From positions 1,922,001-1,986,000 of the forward strand of contig NZ_CP055930.1 of NCBI RefSeq assembly GCF_013927005.1: DNA of 64,000 bases, read 5' to 3'. The DNA comes from Enterobacter sp. RHBSTW-00175. GTDB lineage: Bacteria; Pseudomonadota; Gammaproteobacteria; Enterobacterales; Enterobacteriaceae. The position numbers and the translations under genes were made by a program. The notes below the pieces were generated by a model. That model saw nothing but the letters and a program-made list of their open reading frames with translations. It had not been told where the DNA came from and searched no databases. Shown piece after piece: positions 22,546-31,983 of this stretch; within the stretch, counting starts at the first letter, position 1; every line of letters starts with the position of its first letter.

Positions 22546-25092
22546 TCAGGAAAAATACTGCTGCAACAGCGGTGTCGTTGCGTCCTGGCTGGCTGGCACT
22601 GCTGGCGCAATGGCCTGAGTGCGGAACGGGATCACCTGTGTGCGGCCATCCACATTCACAATCTGGTAGAACTGCGGCAGGTTGAAGTTAATAAAGCTTG
22701 AGCCGTAGGTGAAGCGGTCGTGAGACGACGAGTAGAAGCGGCTGACATCGCGTACCAGCTCTTCTTTGCTGCCTTCACAGTGGTGATAAACCTCAGCGCG
22801 GTTGGTTTCATCCAGAATGTAGATGTTGAAACCGGCGTCATCACCCGACTCTTCGAAGAAGAACTGAATAATCCCTTCACTGGCAAAACCATCCACCACC
22901 TGCGGCAGTTTGACATGGTTGGTTTCGACCTGCACGGACAGGCCATGCAGCTTGTTGTGCGAAATCGCGCCGTAGAACTCGATGGCGTTTTCCAGTTTCT
23001 GTACCGACACGTTCAGGCGTTCAAAGAACAAGCCCCAGGTCTGGCCGGAGACGCGCAGTGCTTTAAAGCGCCCGGTTTCCTGGCGAGTACTGGAAAGACG
23101 CAGTTCAATACACTCAGAAACCAGCTGCTGTACACGGGTACGGATCAAACCACGAAGGTGCTGGCTGTAGCAGAACACTTCCACGCTGTCCGGTGGTGCG
23201 GCATCCTGGTGCATCTTGCCGAGAATCGTTTTCAGCGCTTCGATCATCGCCTGCTCGCCGTTGAAGTGCAGGGTACGCACTTCGTTCCACGAGTTGCGAT
23301 ACAGCAGGTCAACGCTGCCAACCAGGCAATTTTGCTGCTCACCAAAACTAAAGACATCCAGCTTGCGGAAATCAAAATGGACCACCTGATTGCGGAAGGC
23401 CGCCGTCGGGTCGTATTCCAGGTTGACGATAATCGCCAGATGGCGAATCTCACACGGACTGTAGAGCGCTTTCGGCGTCGGCGCAGGCAGACGCAGCGGG
23501 AAGTGGTGCGAAACGTCAGCGACCATCTCCTGCAATTTTGCTAAATCGACTACCTCGTTACCTTTAATAAACAACCGGGTGCGCGAGGTCAGCAGGCCGT
23601 TAAACCAGGCCCAGGCCACCAACTTGTTTAGATAGCGGTTATATTCCAGCGGCTGATGGCTGATTATCGAATCCATGCTTGGCGCACGATTGTACAGATA
23701 CCATCCGGTGCGGTTCGCGCGGCCCGGCGGTACATAGATAAAGGTCAGATTCGGTTCAGACAGGTCAGGCGAAATCTGCGGGTTAACCAGCGTGACTTTA
23801 CCCGGCAGCGCCTCAAACGCGGCGTACAGTTTACGGGTCAACACACCGATATCCTGTGGGCTGGCTGATACACTAAGGTTATTACGGCGCGCAAAGCGGA
23901 TAAGATTACGGTAGCTTTGCATCATCGCATCGAGCAGTTCATTGTGCGCTTCACGCACCTGGTCGATTTTCCAGTTAGCGCGGTTGTCGAGCATGGACAG
24001 ACGTTCTTCGTCCCATCCCCACTCTTTGACTAACTGACTGACCACTTCACGGCGCCAGCCAACGCAGGCGCGTTCGCGGCTAAGTTTTTCACAGACTTTA
24101 AGATAGAAACATCGACGCACCAAATCCAGACGCGTGGTGTCATCAATGGCTTTCAGGTATTCGGTGACGCGTTCCAGCATCATGCAGTAGGCATCAAGCC
24201 CGAAGGAGACAATCTCACCATCGTGCAGACGCTGTTTGATATCTTTCGCCAGCAGGCGCGGCGTTGGGTATTCCCAGGAATAGGCTTCAAGCAGCAGCGT
24301 TTTCAGCACCGCTTTGTACGGGGAATCGATACTTTTATACAGCTGCCACAGGCTCGCGCCAAAGTACTCTTCGGCCGACAGGGAGCTCAGCCCGCCCAGA
24401 TCCAGCCATTCGTTTGGCGTCAGTACGCCCTGCGCATACAGCGACATGACGTAATCGTCGTAATGCTCTTCTTCTTCACACGGCACCATATTCCACAGAA
24501 TACGCTTACCGGCCAGACGAACGGCAGTACGGTAGAATTCATCCAGCAACAAAATGTGCTGCGTCGAGCCGCAGTCCTCACCACCCAGACTGCCACTTTC
24601 GTTATGACGGAAACGGTTTTCATCAATCAGGAAGAAGCTCACTTCCACGCCGAGCGATGCCGCCCAGCTTTCCAGCAGGCTGCATTTACGCTGCAACAGC
24701 TGACGCTCTTCGTTATCAAGCCAGGATTGATGACAGACCCAGATATCCAGGTCAGACGAACAGCTTTGCCCTACCGATGAGGTACTGCCCATGGAGTAAA
24801 CGCCGGTTATCGGCAGCTCACCTTTCGGTGATTCCTGCGGCGGCATCCCACGATAGAGTTCCAGCTCGTTCAGATAGTGCTGTTGGGTTTCATCAGGCGT
24901 GAAAAGGCAAATGCCCTGGGGAACGTTACCGTCGAGGTAACCCGGCATCAGCGGATGGTGATAGTGCAATAATGTCGGCAGCAGACTGTAAACCTGTTGG
25001 AAAGCAGGTCCCATGGCAGCAAGCGCGCGATCCACACGCAATTGATTTATGGCATCCAGTCTCTGTTTCAGAGTCTCAATATAGAGGTACAA
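22546..25092 (-). CDS. cyaA: Adenylate cyclase, class I
   Basis: CyaA makes cAMP and is activated by phosphorylated EIIA-glucose. The 848 residues include the nucleotidyltransferase motif [17 protein letters not shown] in the N-terminal catalytic half and a C-terminal regulatory half. The start codon is TTG (25090-25092 on the minus strand), as in E. coli, where it limits translation. A candidate CRP site lies about 140 bases upstream. It is divergent from hemC. Confidence 0.98.
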   Translation of the reverse strand: MYLYIETLKQRLDAINQLRVDRALAAMGPAFQQVYSLLPTLLHYHHPLMPGYLDGNVPQGICLFTPDETQQHYLNELELYRGMPPQESPKGELPITGVYSMGSTSSVGQSCSSDLDIWVCHQSWLDNEERQLLQRKCSLLESWAASLGVEVSFFLIDENRFRHNESGSLGGEDCGSTQHILLLDEFYRTAVRLAGKRILWNMVPCEEEEHYDDYVMSLYAQGVLTPNEWLDLGGLSSLSAEEYFGASLWQLYKSIDSPYKAVLKTLLLEAYSWEYPTPRLLAKDIKQRLHDGEIVSFGLDAYCMMLERVTEYLKAIDDTTRLDLVRRCFYLKVCEKLSRERACVGWRREVVSQLVKEWGWDEERLSMLDNRANWKIDQVREAHNELLDAMMQSYRNLIRFARRNNLSVSASPQDIGVLTRKLYAAFEALPGKVTLVNPQISPDLSEPNLTFIYVPPGRANRTGWYLYNRAPSMDSIISHQPLEYNRYLNKLVAWAWFNGLLTSRTRLFIKGNEVVDLAKLQEMVADVSHHFPLRLPAPTPKALYSPCEIRHLAIIVNLEYDPTAAFRNQVVHFDFRKLDVFSFGEQQNCLVGSVDLLYRNSWNEVRTLHFNGEQAMIEALKTILGKMHQDAAPPDSVEVFCYSQHLRGLIRTRVQQLVSECIELRLSSTRQETGRFKALRVSGQTWGLFFERLNVSVQKLENAIEFYGAISHNKLHGLSVQVETNHVKLPQVVDGFASEGIIQFFFEESGDDAGFNIYILDETNRAEVYHHCEGSKEELVRDVSRFYSSSHDRFTYGSSFINFNLPQFYQIVNVDGRTQVIPFRTQAIAPAVPASQDATTPLLQQYFS

Positions 25093-25441
25093 GACGTATC
25101 GCCTGATGTTTGCAGGTGTCGCAAACCATTCATAAATCGAACAATGGCGAGCCCGCAGTATTTCAAAAAGATAACCGTTACCCTTTTTCGCCCTTATCTT
25201 TATGGTAGTAGCGACGAAAAAATGGTCTAAAACGTGATCAATTTAACACCTTGCCGATTGACCGTAAAGAAAGTTGCGCTACATACAAAGTGTAGCATCA
25301 ATCTGTACGTGTAAATTCCTGAATACGGCTGCGGGTGACGATAACGCCGCCCTGTCCCTCTCTGCATCATCTACCGTAAAACTGCCATCACAGAGACAAC
25401 AATGTTAGGATGGTCAACGGTTGATAATGACGGTAACAAGC
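25093..25441. promoter_or_regulatory. cyaA-hemC divergent control region
   Basis: This 349-base gap has no supported gene. It holds the candidate CRP site at 25233-25248 and a small hairpin at 25278-25296 (GCTACA and TGTAGC, 7-base loop). It should contain the promoters for cyaA (left) and hemCDXY (right). I cannot place their -10 and -35 elements with confidence. Confidence 0.6.
25233..25248. promoter_or_regulatory. CRP site of the cyaA promoter
   Basis: CGTGATCAATTTAACA fits the CRP half-sites TGTGA-N6-TCACA with two mismatches, one in each half-site. E. coli cyaA is repressed by cAMP-CRP through a site of very similar sequence in the same place. Confidence 0.65.
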
Positions 25442-26383
25442 ATGTTAGACAATGTTTTGAGAATTGCCACACGCCAAAGCCCCCTTGCGCTCTGGCAGGC
25501 ACATTATGTTAAGCAGCGCCTTGAAGCCTGCCATTCTGGTTTACGCGTCGAGCTGGTGCCAATGGTTACGCGCGGTGACGTCATTCTTGATACGCCACTG
25601 GCCAAAGTGGGCGGAAAAGGCTTGTTTGTCAAAGAGCTGGAACTGGCATTGCTTGATAACCGCGCCGATATCGCCGTACATTCGATGAAAGATGTGCCCG
25701 TTGAGTTCCCGGAAGGTTTAGGGCTGGTGACCATCTGCGAGCGCGAAGATCCGCGCGATGCATTTGTTTCAAACCAGTACGACTCGCTCGAGGCGTTGCC
25801 ACAAGGCAGCGTGGTTGGCACGTCAAGTTTACGCCGCCAGTGCCAGCTGGCTGAACGCCGCCCGGATCTGGTGATTCGTTCGCTTCGCGGCAACGTGGGC
25901 ACCCGCCTGAGTAAGCTGGATAACGGCGATTACGATGCGATTATCCTCGCCGTGGCAGGGCTGAAACGCCTGGGTCTGGAGTCACGCGTCCGCGTTGCGC
26001 TGCCGCCAGAACTGTCGCTGCCGGCAGTTGGCCAGGGTGCCGTTGGGATTGAGTGTCGTCTGGATGATGCGCGCACACGCGAGCTGCTTGCGCCGCTGAA
26101 TCATGACGACACCGCGATTCGTGTCAAAGCCGAGCGCGCGATGAACACCCGTCTTGAAGGCGGCTGTCAGGTGCCAATTGGCAGCTATGCTGAATTAACC
26201 GGTGGCGAGCTGTGGTTGCGCGCGCTGGTTGGCGCACCGGATGGCTCACAGATGGTTCGCGGCGAACGTCGCGGCAAGCCGCAAGATGCCGAACAGCTTG
26301 GCGTTTCGCTGGCGGAAGAGTTGCTCAATAACGGCGCCCGTGAAATTCTGGCTGACGTATACAACGGAGAACCCCCTGCATGA
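25442..26383 (+). CDS. hemC: Hydroxymethylbilane synthase
   Basis: HemC polymerises four porphobilinogen units to hydroxymethylbilane in tetrapyrrole synthesis. The dipyrromethane cofactor attaches to C242 in [10 protein letters not shown]. The start at [19 protein letters not shown] gives 313 residues, the family standard; the frame is open seven codons further up. Its stop overlaps the hemD start by four bases. Confidence 0.98.
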   Translation: MLDNVLRIATRQSPLALWQAHYVKQRLEACHSGLRVELVPMVTRGDVILDTPLAKVGGKGLFVKELELALLDNRADIAVHSMKDVPVEFPEGLGLVTICEREDPRDAFVSNQYDSLEALPQGSVVGTSSLRRQCQLAERRPDLVIRSLRGNVGTRLSKLDNGDYDAIILAVAGLKRLGLESRVRVALPPELSLPAVGQGAVGIECRLDDARTRELLAPLNHDDTAIRVKAERAMNTRLEGGCQVPIGSYAELTGGELWLRALVGAPDGSQMVRGERRGKPQDAEQLGVSLAEELLNNGAREILADVYNGEPPA

Positions 26384-27120
26384 GTATTCTTGTCACCCGC
26401 CCTTCTCCCGCAGGAGAACAATTAGTGAGCCGTCTGCGCACACTGGGGCAGGTGGCCTGGAGTTTTCCGTTGATTGAATTCTCCCCCGGTCGGGAGCTGT
26501 CTGCGCTCGCCGACCAGATGAATACCTTGCAGGAAGGCGATCTGCTTTTTGCCCTGTCGCAACATGCCGTGGAGTTTGCCCATGCTCAGCTGCAACAGGC
26601 CGGATCGCACTGGCCCACAGCACCGCGCTATTTCGCGATTGGGCGCACCACCGCGCTGGCACTGCATACCGTAAGCGGAATAGATGTTCGCTATCCGTTA
26701 GATCGGGAAATTAGCGAAGTCTTGCTACAATTACCTGAATTACAAACTATTGCCGGAAAGCGCGCGCTCATTTTACGCGGTAACGGCGGGCGTGAATTAC
26801 TTGGCGAGACCTTAAGTGAACGCGGTGCTGACGTCACGTTCTGCGAATGCTATCAGCGCAATGCAAAAAATTATGATGGTGCGGAAGAAGCGATGCGCTG
26901 GCACATGCGCGGCGTCGATACCCTGGTGGTCACCAGTGGTGAGATGCTGCAACAGCTCTGGTCGCTGATACCGCTTTGGTATCGTGAAAACTGGTTACTC
27001 CGCTGTCGGCTTCTGGTCGTCAGCGAGCGTCTGGCGAACCACGCCCGGGAACTGGGCTGGCAAGATATTCGGATCGCTGATAACGCCGACAACGATGCGC
27101 TGCTGCGCGCATTACAATAA
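26380..27120 (+). CDS. hemD: Uroporphyrinogen-III synthase
   Basis: HemD closes hydroxymethylbilane to uroporphyrinogen III, inverting ring D. It has the usual two-domain length of 246 residues with little sequence conservation; [15 protein letters not shown] at the start and [12 protein letters not shown] in the second domain are typical. It is coupled to hemC by a four-base overlap and followed by hemX. Confidence 0.97.
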   Translation: MSILVTRPSPAGEQLVSRLRTLGQVAWSFPLIEFSPGRELSALADQMNTLQEGDLLFALSQHAVEFAHAQLQQAGSHWPTAPRYFAIGRTTALALHTVSGIDVRYPLDREISEVLLQLPELQTIAGKRALILRGNGGRELLGETLSERGADVTFCECYQRNAKNYDGAEEAMRWHMRGVDTLVVTSGEMLQQLWSLIPLWYRENWLLRCRLLVVSERLANHARELGWQDIRIADNADNDALLRALQ

Positions 27121-27141
27121 CTCTCATAATGGGAAGCCATA

Positions 27142-28341
27142 ATGACGGAACACGAAAAATCCTCCGCCGTGGTTGAAGAGACCAGGGAGACTGTGGATAC
27201 CACATCACAGTCAGAAACGACTGAGAAAACCGTTGAGAAGAAAAACGGCAGCAATAAAACCAGCCTGGTGCTAAGCGCAATTGCCATCGCCATTGCTCTG
27301 GCTGCCGGTGTTGGCCTGTATGGCCTGGTGAAACAACAAGGCACCAACCAGACGGCCACCAGCGATGCGCTGGTTAATCAGCTCACCGCCCTGCAAAAAA
27401 CGCAGGAAACACAAAAAGATGAGCTGGAAAGCTTTATCAAACAGCAGGCTACCGCACTTTCCGAGGCGAACAGCAAGCAAGAAGAGCTGACCAAACAGCT
27501 GAGTGAAGTGCAGCAAAAAGTCGCCACCATTTCCGGTACTGATGCCAAAACATGGTTGCTCTCGCAGGCCGATTTCCTGGTGAAACTGGCCGGGCGTAAG
27601 CTCTGGAGCGATCAGGATGTCACCACGGCCGCCGCGCTGCTGAAAAGCGCCGATGCCAGCCTTGCCGACATGAACGACCCGAGCCTTATCTCCGCACGTC
27701 GTGCCATTACCGAAGATATCGCCAGCCTGTCTGCCGTTTCGCAGGTCGACTACGACGGCATTATCCTCAAGGTCAATCAGCTCTCCAACCAGATTGATAA
27801 CCTGCAACTGGCGGATAACAACGACGACGACTCCCCGATGGATTCCGACGGTACCGAGCTTTCGAGCTCGCTCGGCGAATGGCGCGTGAACCTGCAAAAA
27901 AGCTGGCAGAACTTTATGGACAGCTTTATTACCATCCGCCGTCGCGATGAAACCGCCGTACCGCTGTTAGCACCGAACCAGGACGTCTATTTGCGCGAAA
28001 ACATTCGCTCTCGCCTGCTGGTTGCCGCGCAGGCGGTTCCGCGCCACCAGGAAGAGACGTACAAACAGGCGCTGGATAATGTCTCTACCTGGGTACGCGC
28101 GTACTACAACACCGATGACGCGACGACTACCGCTTTCCTCGATGATATCGACAAGCTGAGCCAGCAGAACATCACCATGAACGTTCCGGATAAGCTTGCC
28201 AGCCAGCCGATTCTGGAAAAGCTGATGCAGACGCGTGTGCGTAACTTACTGGCACAGCCAGGCGTTCCGGCAGAGTCTAACGCCGAAGCTCCTGCCTCCG
28301 CGCCAGCACCAGCGCCTGAAAACGCGCCACAGGGAGAGTAA
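27142..28341 (+). CDS. hemX: HemX, membrane-anchored protein of the hem operon
   Basis: HemX is an inner-membrane protein with one helix (about residues 45-65, [20 protein letters not shown]) after a charged cytoplasmic N-terminus. The periplasmic part begins with a coiled coil (about residues 80-130) and ends in an alanine/proline tail ([12 protein letters not shown]). Some annotations call it uroporphyrinogen methyltransferase, but I see no methyltransferase motif. It stands 21 bases after hemD and 2 bases before hemY. Confidence 0.95.
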   Translation: MTEHEKSSAVVEETRETVDTTSQSETTEKTVEKKNGSNKTSLVLSAIAIAIALAAGVGLYGLVKQQGTNQTATSDALVNQLTALQKTQETQKDELESFIKQQATALSEANSKQEELTKQLSEVQQKVATISGTDAKTWLLSQADFLVKLAGRKLWSDQDVTTAAALLKSADASLADMNDPSLISARRAITEDIASLSAVSQVDYDGIILKVNQLSNQIDNLQLADNNDDDSPMDSDGTELSSSLGEWRVNLQKSWQNFMDSFITIRRRDETAVPLLAPNQDVYLRENIRSRLLVAAQAVPRHQEETYKQALDNVSTWVRAYYNTDDATTTAFLDDIDKLSQQNITMNVPDKLASQPILEKLMQTRVRNLLAQPGVPAESNAEAPASAPAPAPENAPQGE

Positions 28342-28343
28342 TC

Positions 28344-29543
28344 ATGTTGAAAGTGTTATTACTCTTCTTACTGTTGATCGCCGGGATCGTCCTGGGGCCA
28401 ATGCTTGCAGGTCATCAGGGTTATGTCCTGATCCAGACCGATAACTACAACATCGAAACCAGCGTGACCGGTCTGGCGATCATCCTGATCCTCGCGGTTG
28501 TTGTGTTGTTTGCCGTTGAATGGGTTCTTCGCCGCATTTTCCGTACCGGCGCACATACCCGCGGCTGGTTTGTCGGTCGTAAACGCCGCCGCGCCCGCAA
28601 GCAGACTGAGCAGGCCCTGCTTAAGCTCGCCGAAGGTGACTATCAGCAGGTTGAAAAGCTGATGTCGAAAAATGCCGATCATGCAGAGCAGCCGGTGGTG
28701 AACTACCTGCTGGCGGCAGAAGCGGCGCAGCAACGTGGTGATGAAGCCCGTGCGAATCAGCATCTTGAACGTGCTTCCGAGCTGGCTTCAAACGATCAGA
28801 TCCCGGTTGAGATCACCCGCGTTCGCCTGCAACTTGCGCGTAATGAAAATCACGCAGCGCGTCATGGTATTGACCGCCTGCTGGAAATAACCCCGCGTCA
28901 CCCGGAAGTGTTGCGTCTTGCCGAGCAGGCGTATATTCGTACCGGTGCATGGGGCTCGCTGCTGGATATCATCCCATCGATGGCGAAAGCAGAGGTGGGT
29001 GATGATGAACATCGTGATGAACTTCAGCGCCAGGCATGGATTGGGCTGATGGATCAGGCGCGCGCCGATCTGGGTAGCGATGGGCTGAAAACCTGGTGGA
29101 AGAATCAGAGCCGTAAAACACGCCAGCAGATCCCGCTGCAAGTGGCGATGGCTGAACATCTGATTGAGTGTGACGATCATGACACCGCCCAGGAGATCCT
29201 CCTCGACGGCCTGAAACGCCAGTATGACGACCGTCTGGTGATGGTGATCCCGCGCCTGAAAACCAACAACCCAGAGCAGCTGGAAAAAGTGCTACGCCAG
29301 CAAATCAAAACCGTGGGTGACCGCCCGCTGTTATGGAGCACGCTGGGTCAGTCGCTGATGAAGCACGGCGAATGGCAGGAGGCGAGTCTCGCCTTCCGTG
29401 CTGCGCTGAAACAACGTCCTGACGCGTTTGACTACGCCTGGCTTGCCGACACGCTGGACAAGCTCCACAAACCGGAAGAGGCGGCCGCCATGCGCCGCGA
29501 CGGGCTACTGTTAACCTTGCAAAACAACGCGAATCAGCAGTAA
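28344..29543 (+). CDS. hemY: HemY, TPR-containing protein
   Basis: This 399-residue protein has two N-terminal membrane helices (about residues 1-60) and a long helical region with tetratricopeptide repeats. It belongs to the HemY family and is proposed to act late in haem synthesis, but it is not the protoporphyrinogen oxidase of that name in Gram-positive bacteria. It ends the hemCDXY operon, before a clear terminator. Confidence 0.95.
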   Translation: MLKVLLLFLLLIAGIVLGPMLAGHQGYVLIQTDNYNIETSVTGLAIILILAVVVLFAVEWVLRRIFRTGAHTRGWFVGRKRRRARKQTEQALLKLAEGDYQQVEKLMSKNADHAEQPVVNYLLAAEAAQQRGDEARANQHLERASELASNDQIPVEITRVRLQLARNENHAARHGIDRLLEITPRHPEVLRLAEQAYIRTGAWGSLLDIIPSMAKAEVGDDEHRDELQRQAWIGLMDQARADLGSDGLKTWWKNQSRKTRQQIPLQVAMAEHLIECDDHDTAQEILLDGLKRQYDDRLVMVIPRLKTNNPEQLEKVLRQQIKTVGDRPLLWSTLGQSLMKHGEWQEASLAFRAALKQRPDAFDYAWLADTLDKLHKPEEAAAMRRDGLLLTLQNNANQQ

Positions 29544-29548
29544 CAGAA

Positions 29549-29576
29549 CAGGAGGCCAGTTGGCCTCCTTTTTTTA
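29549..29576 (+). terminator. Rho-independent terminator of hemCDXY
   Basis: GGAGGCCA and TGGCCTCC form an 8-bp stem closed by a two-base loop (GT), followed by a run of seven or more T. Confidence 0.9.
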
Positions 29577-29714
29577 TCGCTCATCTCCTGCTACATTCAA
29601 TGCAACTTCACCCGGAAATGAACCCGCCAATGTAACGACATCTTTTCATTAACCTTTTTTCATACACGCGCTGATTGCCGCGTGGACTAAATCGTTTTTG
29701 AAAGGAATGTCTTC

Positions 29715-30926
29715 ATGAACTCGCTTCTGTATGCGCTTGTTGAAGCGCTGCGTAGCCACCGCTGGCTTCGCTTACTGGCCTGCGCCTTTATCTTTACCTC
29801 ACTGGGCAACGGATTAACTCAGGTTGTGGTGTTTGGCCTGCTGCTACAGTGGCAGGCACCCGCCGCCCTGTTAACCCTCGCCTATTTCTTTGCCACCGTA
29901 CCCGGGTTTATCGGCAGCCTTTTCGGCGAAAGATTATGCCTGCGCTTTTCACCGATGGGTTTGCTGATGCTGACGGAACTGCTGGGGTTAATCGCCCTGC
30001 TTTTCCCTTTGCTTGGCGTGTATTACCACAGCATTCCGGCATTACTTGCCGTGCAATCCGCGGAAGCACTCCTGAGCGGAATGAGCTGGCCGGCCCTGAC
30101 CTTATTGTTCAAACGTGGGCTGTCGGAATATGAGCTTCCGGCGGCAACCTGCCTTGAGAACGTGATTTTTGCCTCTCAGGTGCTGTTAGGCACAGGGCTG
30201 GGTGTGGTGTTGTTTCAGCGGATCCCCATTCAGCCGTTGCTGGCAATAGATGCGGCGAGCTTTGTGGGTTCGATAATGATGCTGTTTCTGGCAGGGAAGG
30301 CTTTTGTCTCCCGGACAACACCGAAACCCGCAGATGAGCAGCCACCCGTTTCGTTACGCTGGCAGCATCTCACGGTACGGCAAAAGCGTAGCCTGCTGCT
30401 GTTGCCCGCGCTGGCGGCTGTAGGCTCTCCTGCCATGGCGCTGCTCCCGGCCCTGGTGCAGCAGATCCATCCTGCGGATGCGGTTAGCCTCGCCCTGCCC
30501 CTGCTCTTCGCCAGAAGCATGGGCCAGCTGTGTGGCCCTATGCTGCTAAAGAGAGACAGCCTGGCGCGATACGCGGCGAAAAACCGCCTGCTGCTGACCT
30601 GTATGAGCGTATTTCTGCTGGCATATGGCGTGATACCGTTTGTATCAGGGGGTGCGGTGATGGCTCTGGGAATGGTTTTTATCGCCCACCTGGCATCAAA
30701 CATTGTTTTTGCGGCAGGAACGTTTGGCGTGCTGAGTAGCTTTCATGCCATGCAGATCGCTTCGGCCAGCGGTAAAGCCTGGCGATGGCAAACGATCAGT
30801 GCCTCACTCTTTACCGGTATTGCTGCTCTGGCAACGACATCGCTTGGCGCAATTCAGACGCTGTATGTGGTCTCTGCCAGCGCACTGCTGCTGGTTGCCC
30901 TTATCATGGCGAATTTCCGGGAATAA
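29715..30926 (+). CDS. Major facilitator superfamily transporter of unknown substrate
   Basis: This 403-residue hydrophobic protein has about twelve membrane segments and a central cytoplasmic loop (TTPKPADEQPPVS) as in MFS transporters. I do not recognise the subfamily or substrate. It starts with ATG after AAAGGAATG. In E. coli this position, between hemY and the tRNA genes, is occupied by aslA and aslB, so this gene looks like a lineage-specific insertion. Several rare AGA codons (ERLCL, LKRDS, FARSM) fit recent acquisition. It is convergent with glmZ, whose 3' end lies six bases beyond the stop. Confidence 0.85.
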   Translation: MNSLLYALVEALRSHRWLRLLACAFIFTSLGNGLTQVVVFGLLLQWQAPAALLTLAYFFATVPGFIGSLFGERLCLRFSPMGLLMLTELLGLIALLFPLLGVYYHSIPALLAVQSAEALLSGMSWPALTLLFKRGLSEYELPAATCLENVIFASQVLLGTGLGVVLFQRIPIQPLLAIDAASFVGSIMMLFLAGKAFVSRTTPKPADEQPPVSLRWQHLTVRQKRSLLLLPALAAVGSPAMALLPALVQQIHPADAVSLALPLLFARSMGQLCGPMLLKRDSLARYAAKNRLLLTCMSVFLLAYGVIPFVSGGAVMALGMVFIAHLASNIVFAAGTFGVLSSFHAMQIASASGKAWRWQTISASLFTGIAALATTSLGAIQTLYVVSASALLLVALIMANFRE

Positions 30927-30931
30927 TGCAT

Positions 30932-31132
30932 AAAAAAACGCCTGCTAAAAAGCAGGCGTTAAAACAGGTCTGTAAGACAACATATTGGTGCTTCACTCAA
31001 CGTTGTGTCCATGGTGTTTGATGAGGCCGAAGCGACATCTGTCAGTGGACGATAAGCACCGTAAACGGCTCTGCATCATTCCGGGGTTTATGAGGCACAA
31101 AGGCGAACATAAGAGATGGAATGAGCATCTAC
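30932..31132 (-). ncRNA. glmZ: Small regulatory RNA GlmZ
   Basis: GlmZ base-pairs with the glmS mRNA, with Hfq, to activate glucosamine-6-phosphate synthase; RapZ and RNase E inactivate it. The minus strand reads GTAGATGCTCATTCC at the 5' end (31132) and ends in a stem AACGCCTGCT/AGCAGGCGTT with a T tract (30932-30960). The body, including ACCATGGACACAACG and TACAGACCTG, matches E. coli GlmZ as I remember it. In E. coli glmZ is next to hemY; here an MFS gene separates them. Small open frames across this stretch are not genes. Confidence 0.92.
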
Positions 31133-31143
31133 ACGTATATTAT

Positions 31144-31159
31144 TGCACGTTACATGCCA
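31144..31159 (-). promoter_or_regulatory. Sigma-54-type promoter of glmZ
   Basis: TGGCATGTAACGTGCA on the minus strand fits the -24/-12 consensus TGGCAC-N5-TTGCA closely, with GG at about -26/-25 and GC at -14/-13 relative to 31132. An overlapping AATAAT could serve as a sigma-70 -10 box. Both promoter types are known for this gene in enterobacteria. Confidence 0.7.
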
Positions 31160-31231
31160 GAGTTGCACCAGAGAGTGTTATCCCGCGCAACATTTTAAGA
31201 TAAAAGGCTTTTTCGTTATTCTGGCAACGGT

Positions 31232-31249
31232 TGTGCCCTGGAAAGCACA
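31232..31249. promoter_or_regulatory. Candidate GlrR site, promoter-proximal (weak)
   Basis: TGTG-N10-CACA is a degenerate version of the GlrR consensus TGTC-N10-GACA, centred about 108 bases upstream of the glmZ start. Confidence 0.35.
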
Positions 31250-31265
31250 GGCAAAGCGATCAAAG

Positions 31266-31283
31266 TGTTGCCTGGAAGCGACA
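31266..31283. promoter_or_regulatory. Candidate GlrR site, middle
   Basis: TGTT-N10-GACA differs from the GlrR activator-site consensus TGTC-N10-GACA at one position. It lies about 142 bases upstream of the glmZ start, in the range for an enhancer of a sigma-54 promoter. Confidence 0.55.
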
Positions 31284-31328
31284 GCAAAAGCGCCAGACAG
31301 ACAAATGATTATATTTCAGTGGATTAGG

Positions 31329-31346
31329 TGTCGCTGAATCACGACA
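31329..31346. promoter_or_regulatory. Candidate GlrR site, distal (perfect match)
   Basis: TGTC-N10-GACA matches the GlrR consensus exactly, about 205 bases upstream of the glmZ start and 52 bases from the tRNA-operon terminator. A second inverted repeat TTGTC/GACAA with a 7-base spacer follows at 31360-31375. Confidence 0.65.
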
Positions 31347-31397
31347 AAGATACTGAGCGTTGTCGGGGAATGACAACAGCAGTGAAGAACGACAGAA

Positions 31398-31425
31398 AAC
31401 AAAAAACCCCGCCGAAGCGGGGTTC
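31398..31425 (-). terminator. Terminator of the yifK-tRNA operon
   Basis: On the minus strand AACCCC/GGGGTT arms, extended by a G-C pair, enclose CCGAAG and are followed by TTTTTTGTTTTC directly after the tRNA-Pro gene. Confidence 0.9.
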
Positions 31426-31430
31426 AAAAT

Positions 31431-31507
31431 TGGTCGGCGAGAGAGGATTCGAACCTCCGACCCACTGGTCCCAAACCAGTTGCGCTACCAAGCTGCGCTA
31501 CTCGCCG
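31431..31507 (-). tRNA. proM: tRNA-Pro (anticodon TGG)
   Basis: A 77-base cloverleaf with an encoded CCA end. The anticodon TGG maps to 31471-31473. It is the last of four tRNA genes in the operon. Confidence 0.97.
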
Positions 31508-31554
31508 ATGTACTGCTTTTTTTGAATTTTTAGTTCAATTCATTTAAAAAGTCG

Positions 31555-31640
31555 TGGTGCGAGGGGGGGGACTCGAACCCCCACATCCAAAGGACACTAA
31601 CACCTGAAGCTAGCGCGTCTACCAATTCCGCCACCTTCGC
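31555..31640 (-). tRNA. leuT: tRNA-Leu (anticodon CAG)
   Basis: An 86-base tRNA with the long variable arm of leucine tRNAs, an encoded CCA end and anticodon CAG in CTTCAGGTG. The run of eight G at its 3' side (plus strand) is the T-arm and acceptor stem, not an error. Confidence 0.97.
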
Positions 31641-31662
31641 AATTCACAACTCTTTCAAATAA

Positions 31663-31738
31663 TGGGGTGGCTAATGGGATTCGAACCCACGACAACTGGA
31701 ATCACAATCCAGGGCTCTACCAACTGAGCTATAGCCAC
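31663..31738 (-). tRNA. hisR: tRNA-His (anticodon GTG)
   Basis: A 76-base cloverleaf with anticodon GTG in GGATTGTGATTCC and an encoded CCA end. It is second in the operon, between tRNA-Arg and tRNA-Leu. Confidence 0.97.
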
Positions 31739-31804
31739 CACTGATAATACTTTCACGCGGTACTGACTACTTCTCAGACCACCGCAGCTCCAGCACCGGG
31801 TTAA

Positions 31805-31881
<77 letters not shown>

Positions 31882-31902
31882 TTAGCGCCGTTGCGGGGCT
31901 GG

Positions 31903-31931
31903 ATATTACGTACCTCCGTCCCCGCTGTCTA
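31903..31931 (-). promoter_or_regulatory. Promoter of the argX-hisR-leuT-proM tRNA operon
   Basis: TAGACA and TAATAT are separated by exactly 17 bases. A GC-rich discriminator (CCAGCCCC) follows, as in stringently controlled stable-RNA promoters. Readthrough from yifK probably adds to expression. Confidence 0.75.
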
Positions 31932-31983
31932 GTGCTTTTTTTAAAAAAATGCGCGTTTGGTTATGCTTTGCACACTTTGCCGC

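Noticed and set aside
30985..31337. Several short plus-strand open frames between the MFS gene and the tRNAs
   Set aside because: The stretch is the glmZ RNA gene and its control region on the opposite strand.
31561..31570. Run of eight G as a phase-variable tract
   Set aside because: It lies in the T-arm and acceptor of tRNA-Leu, a constant feature of that tRNA.
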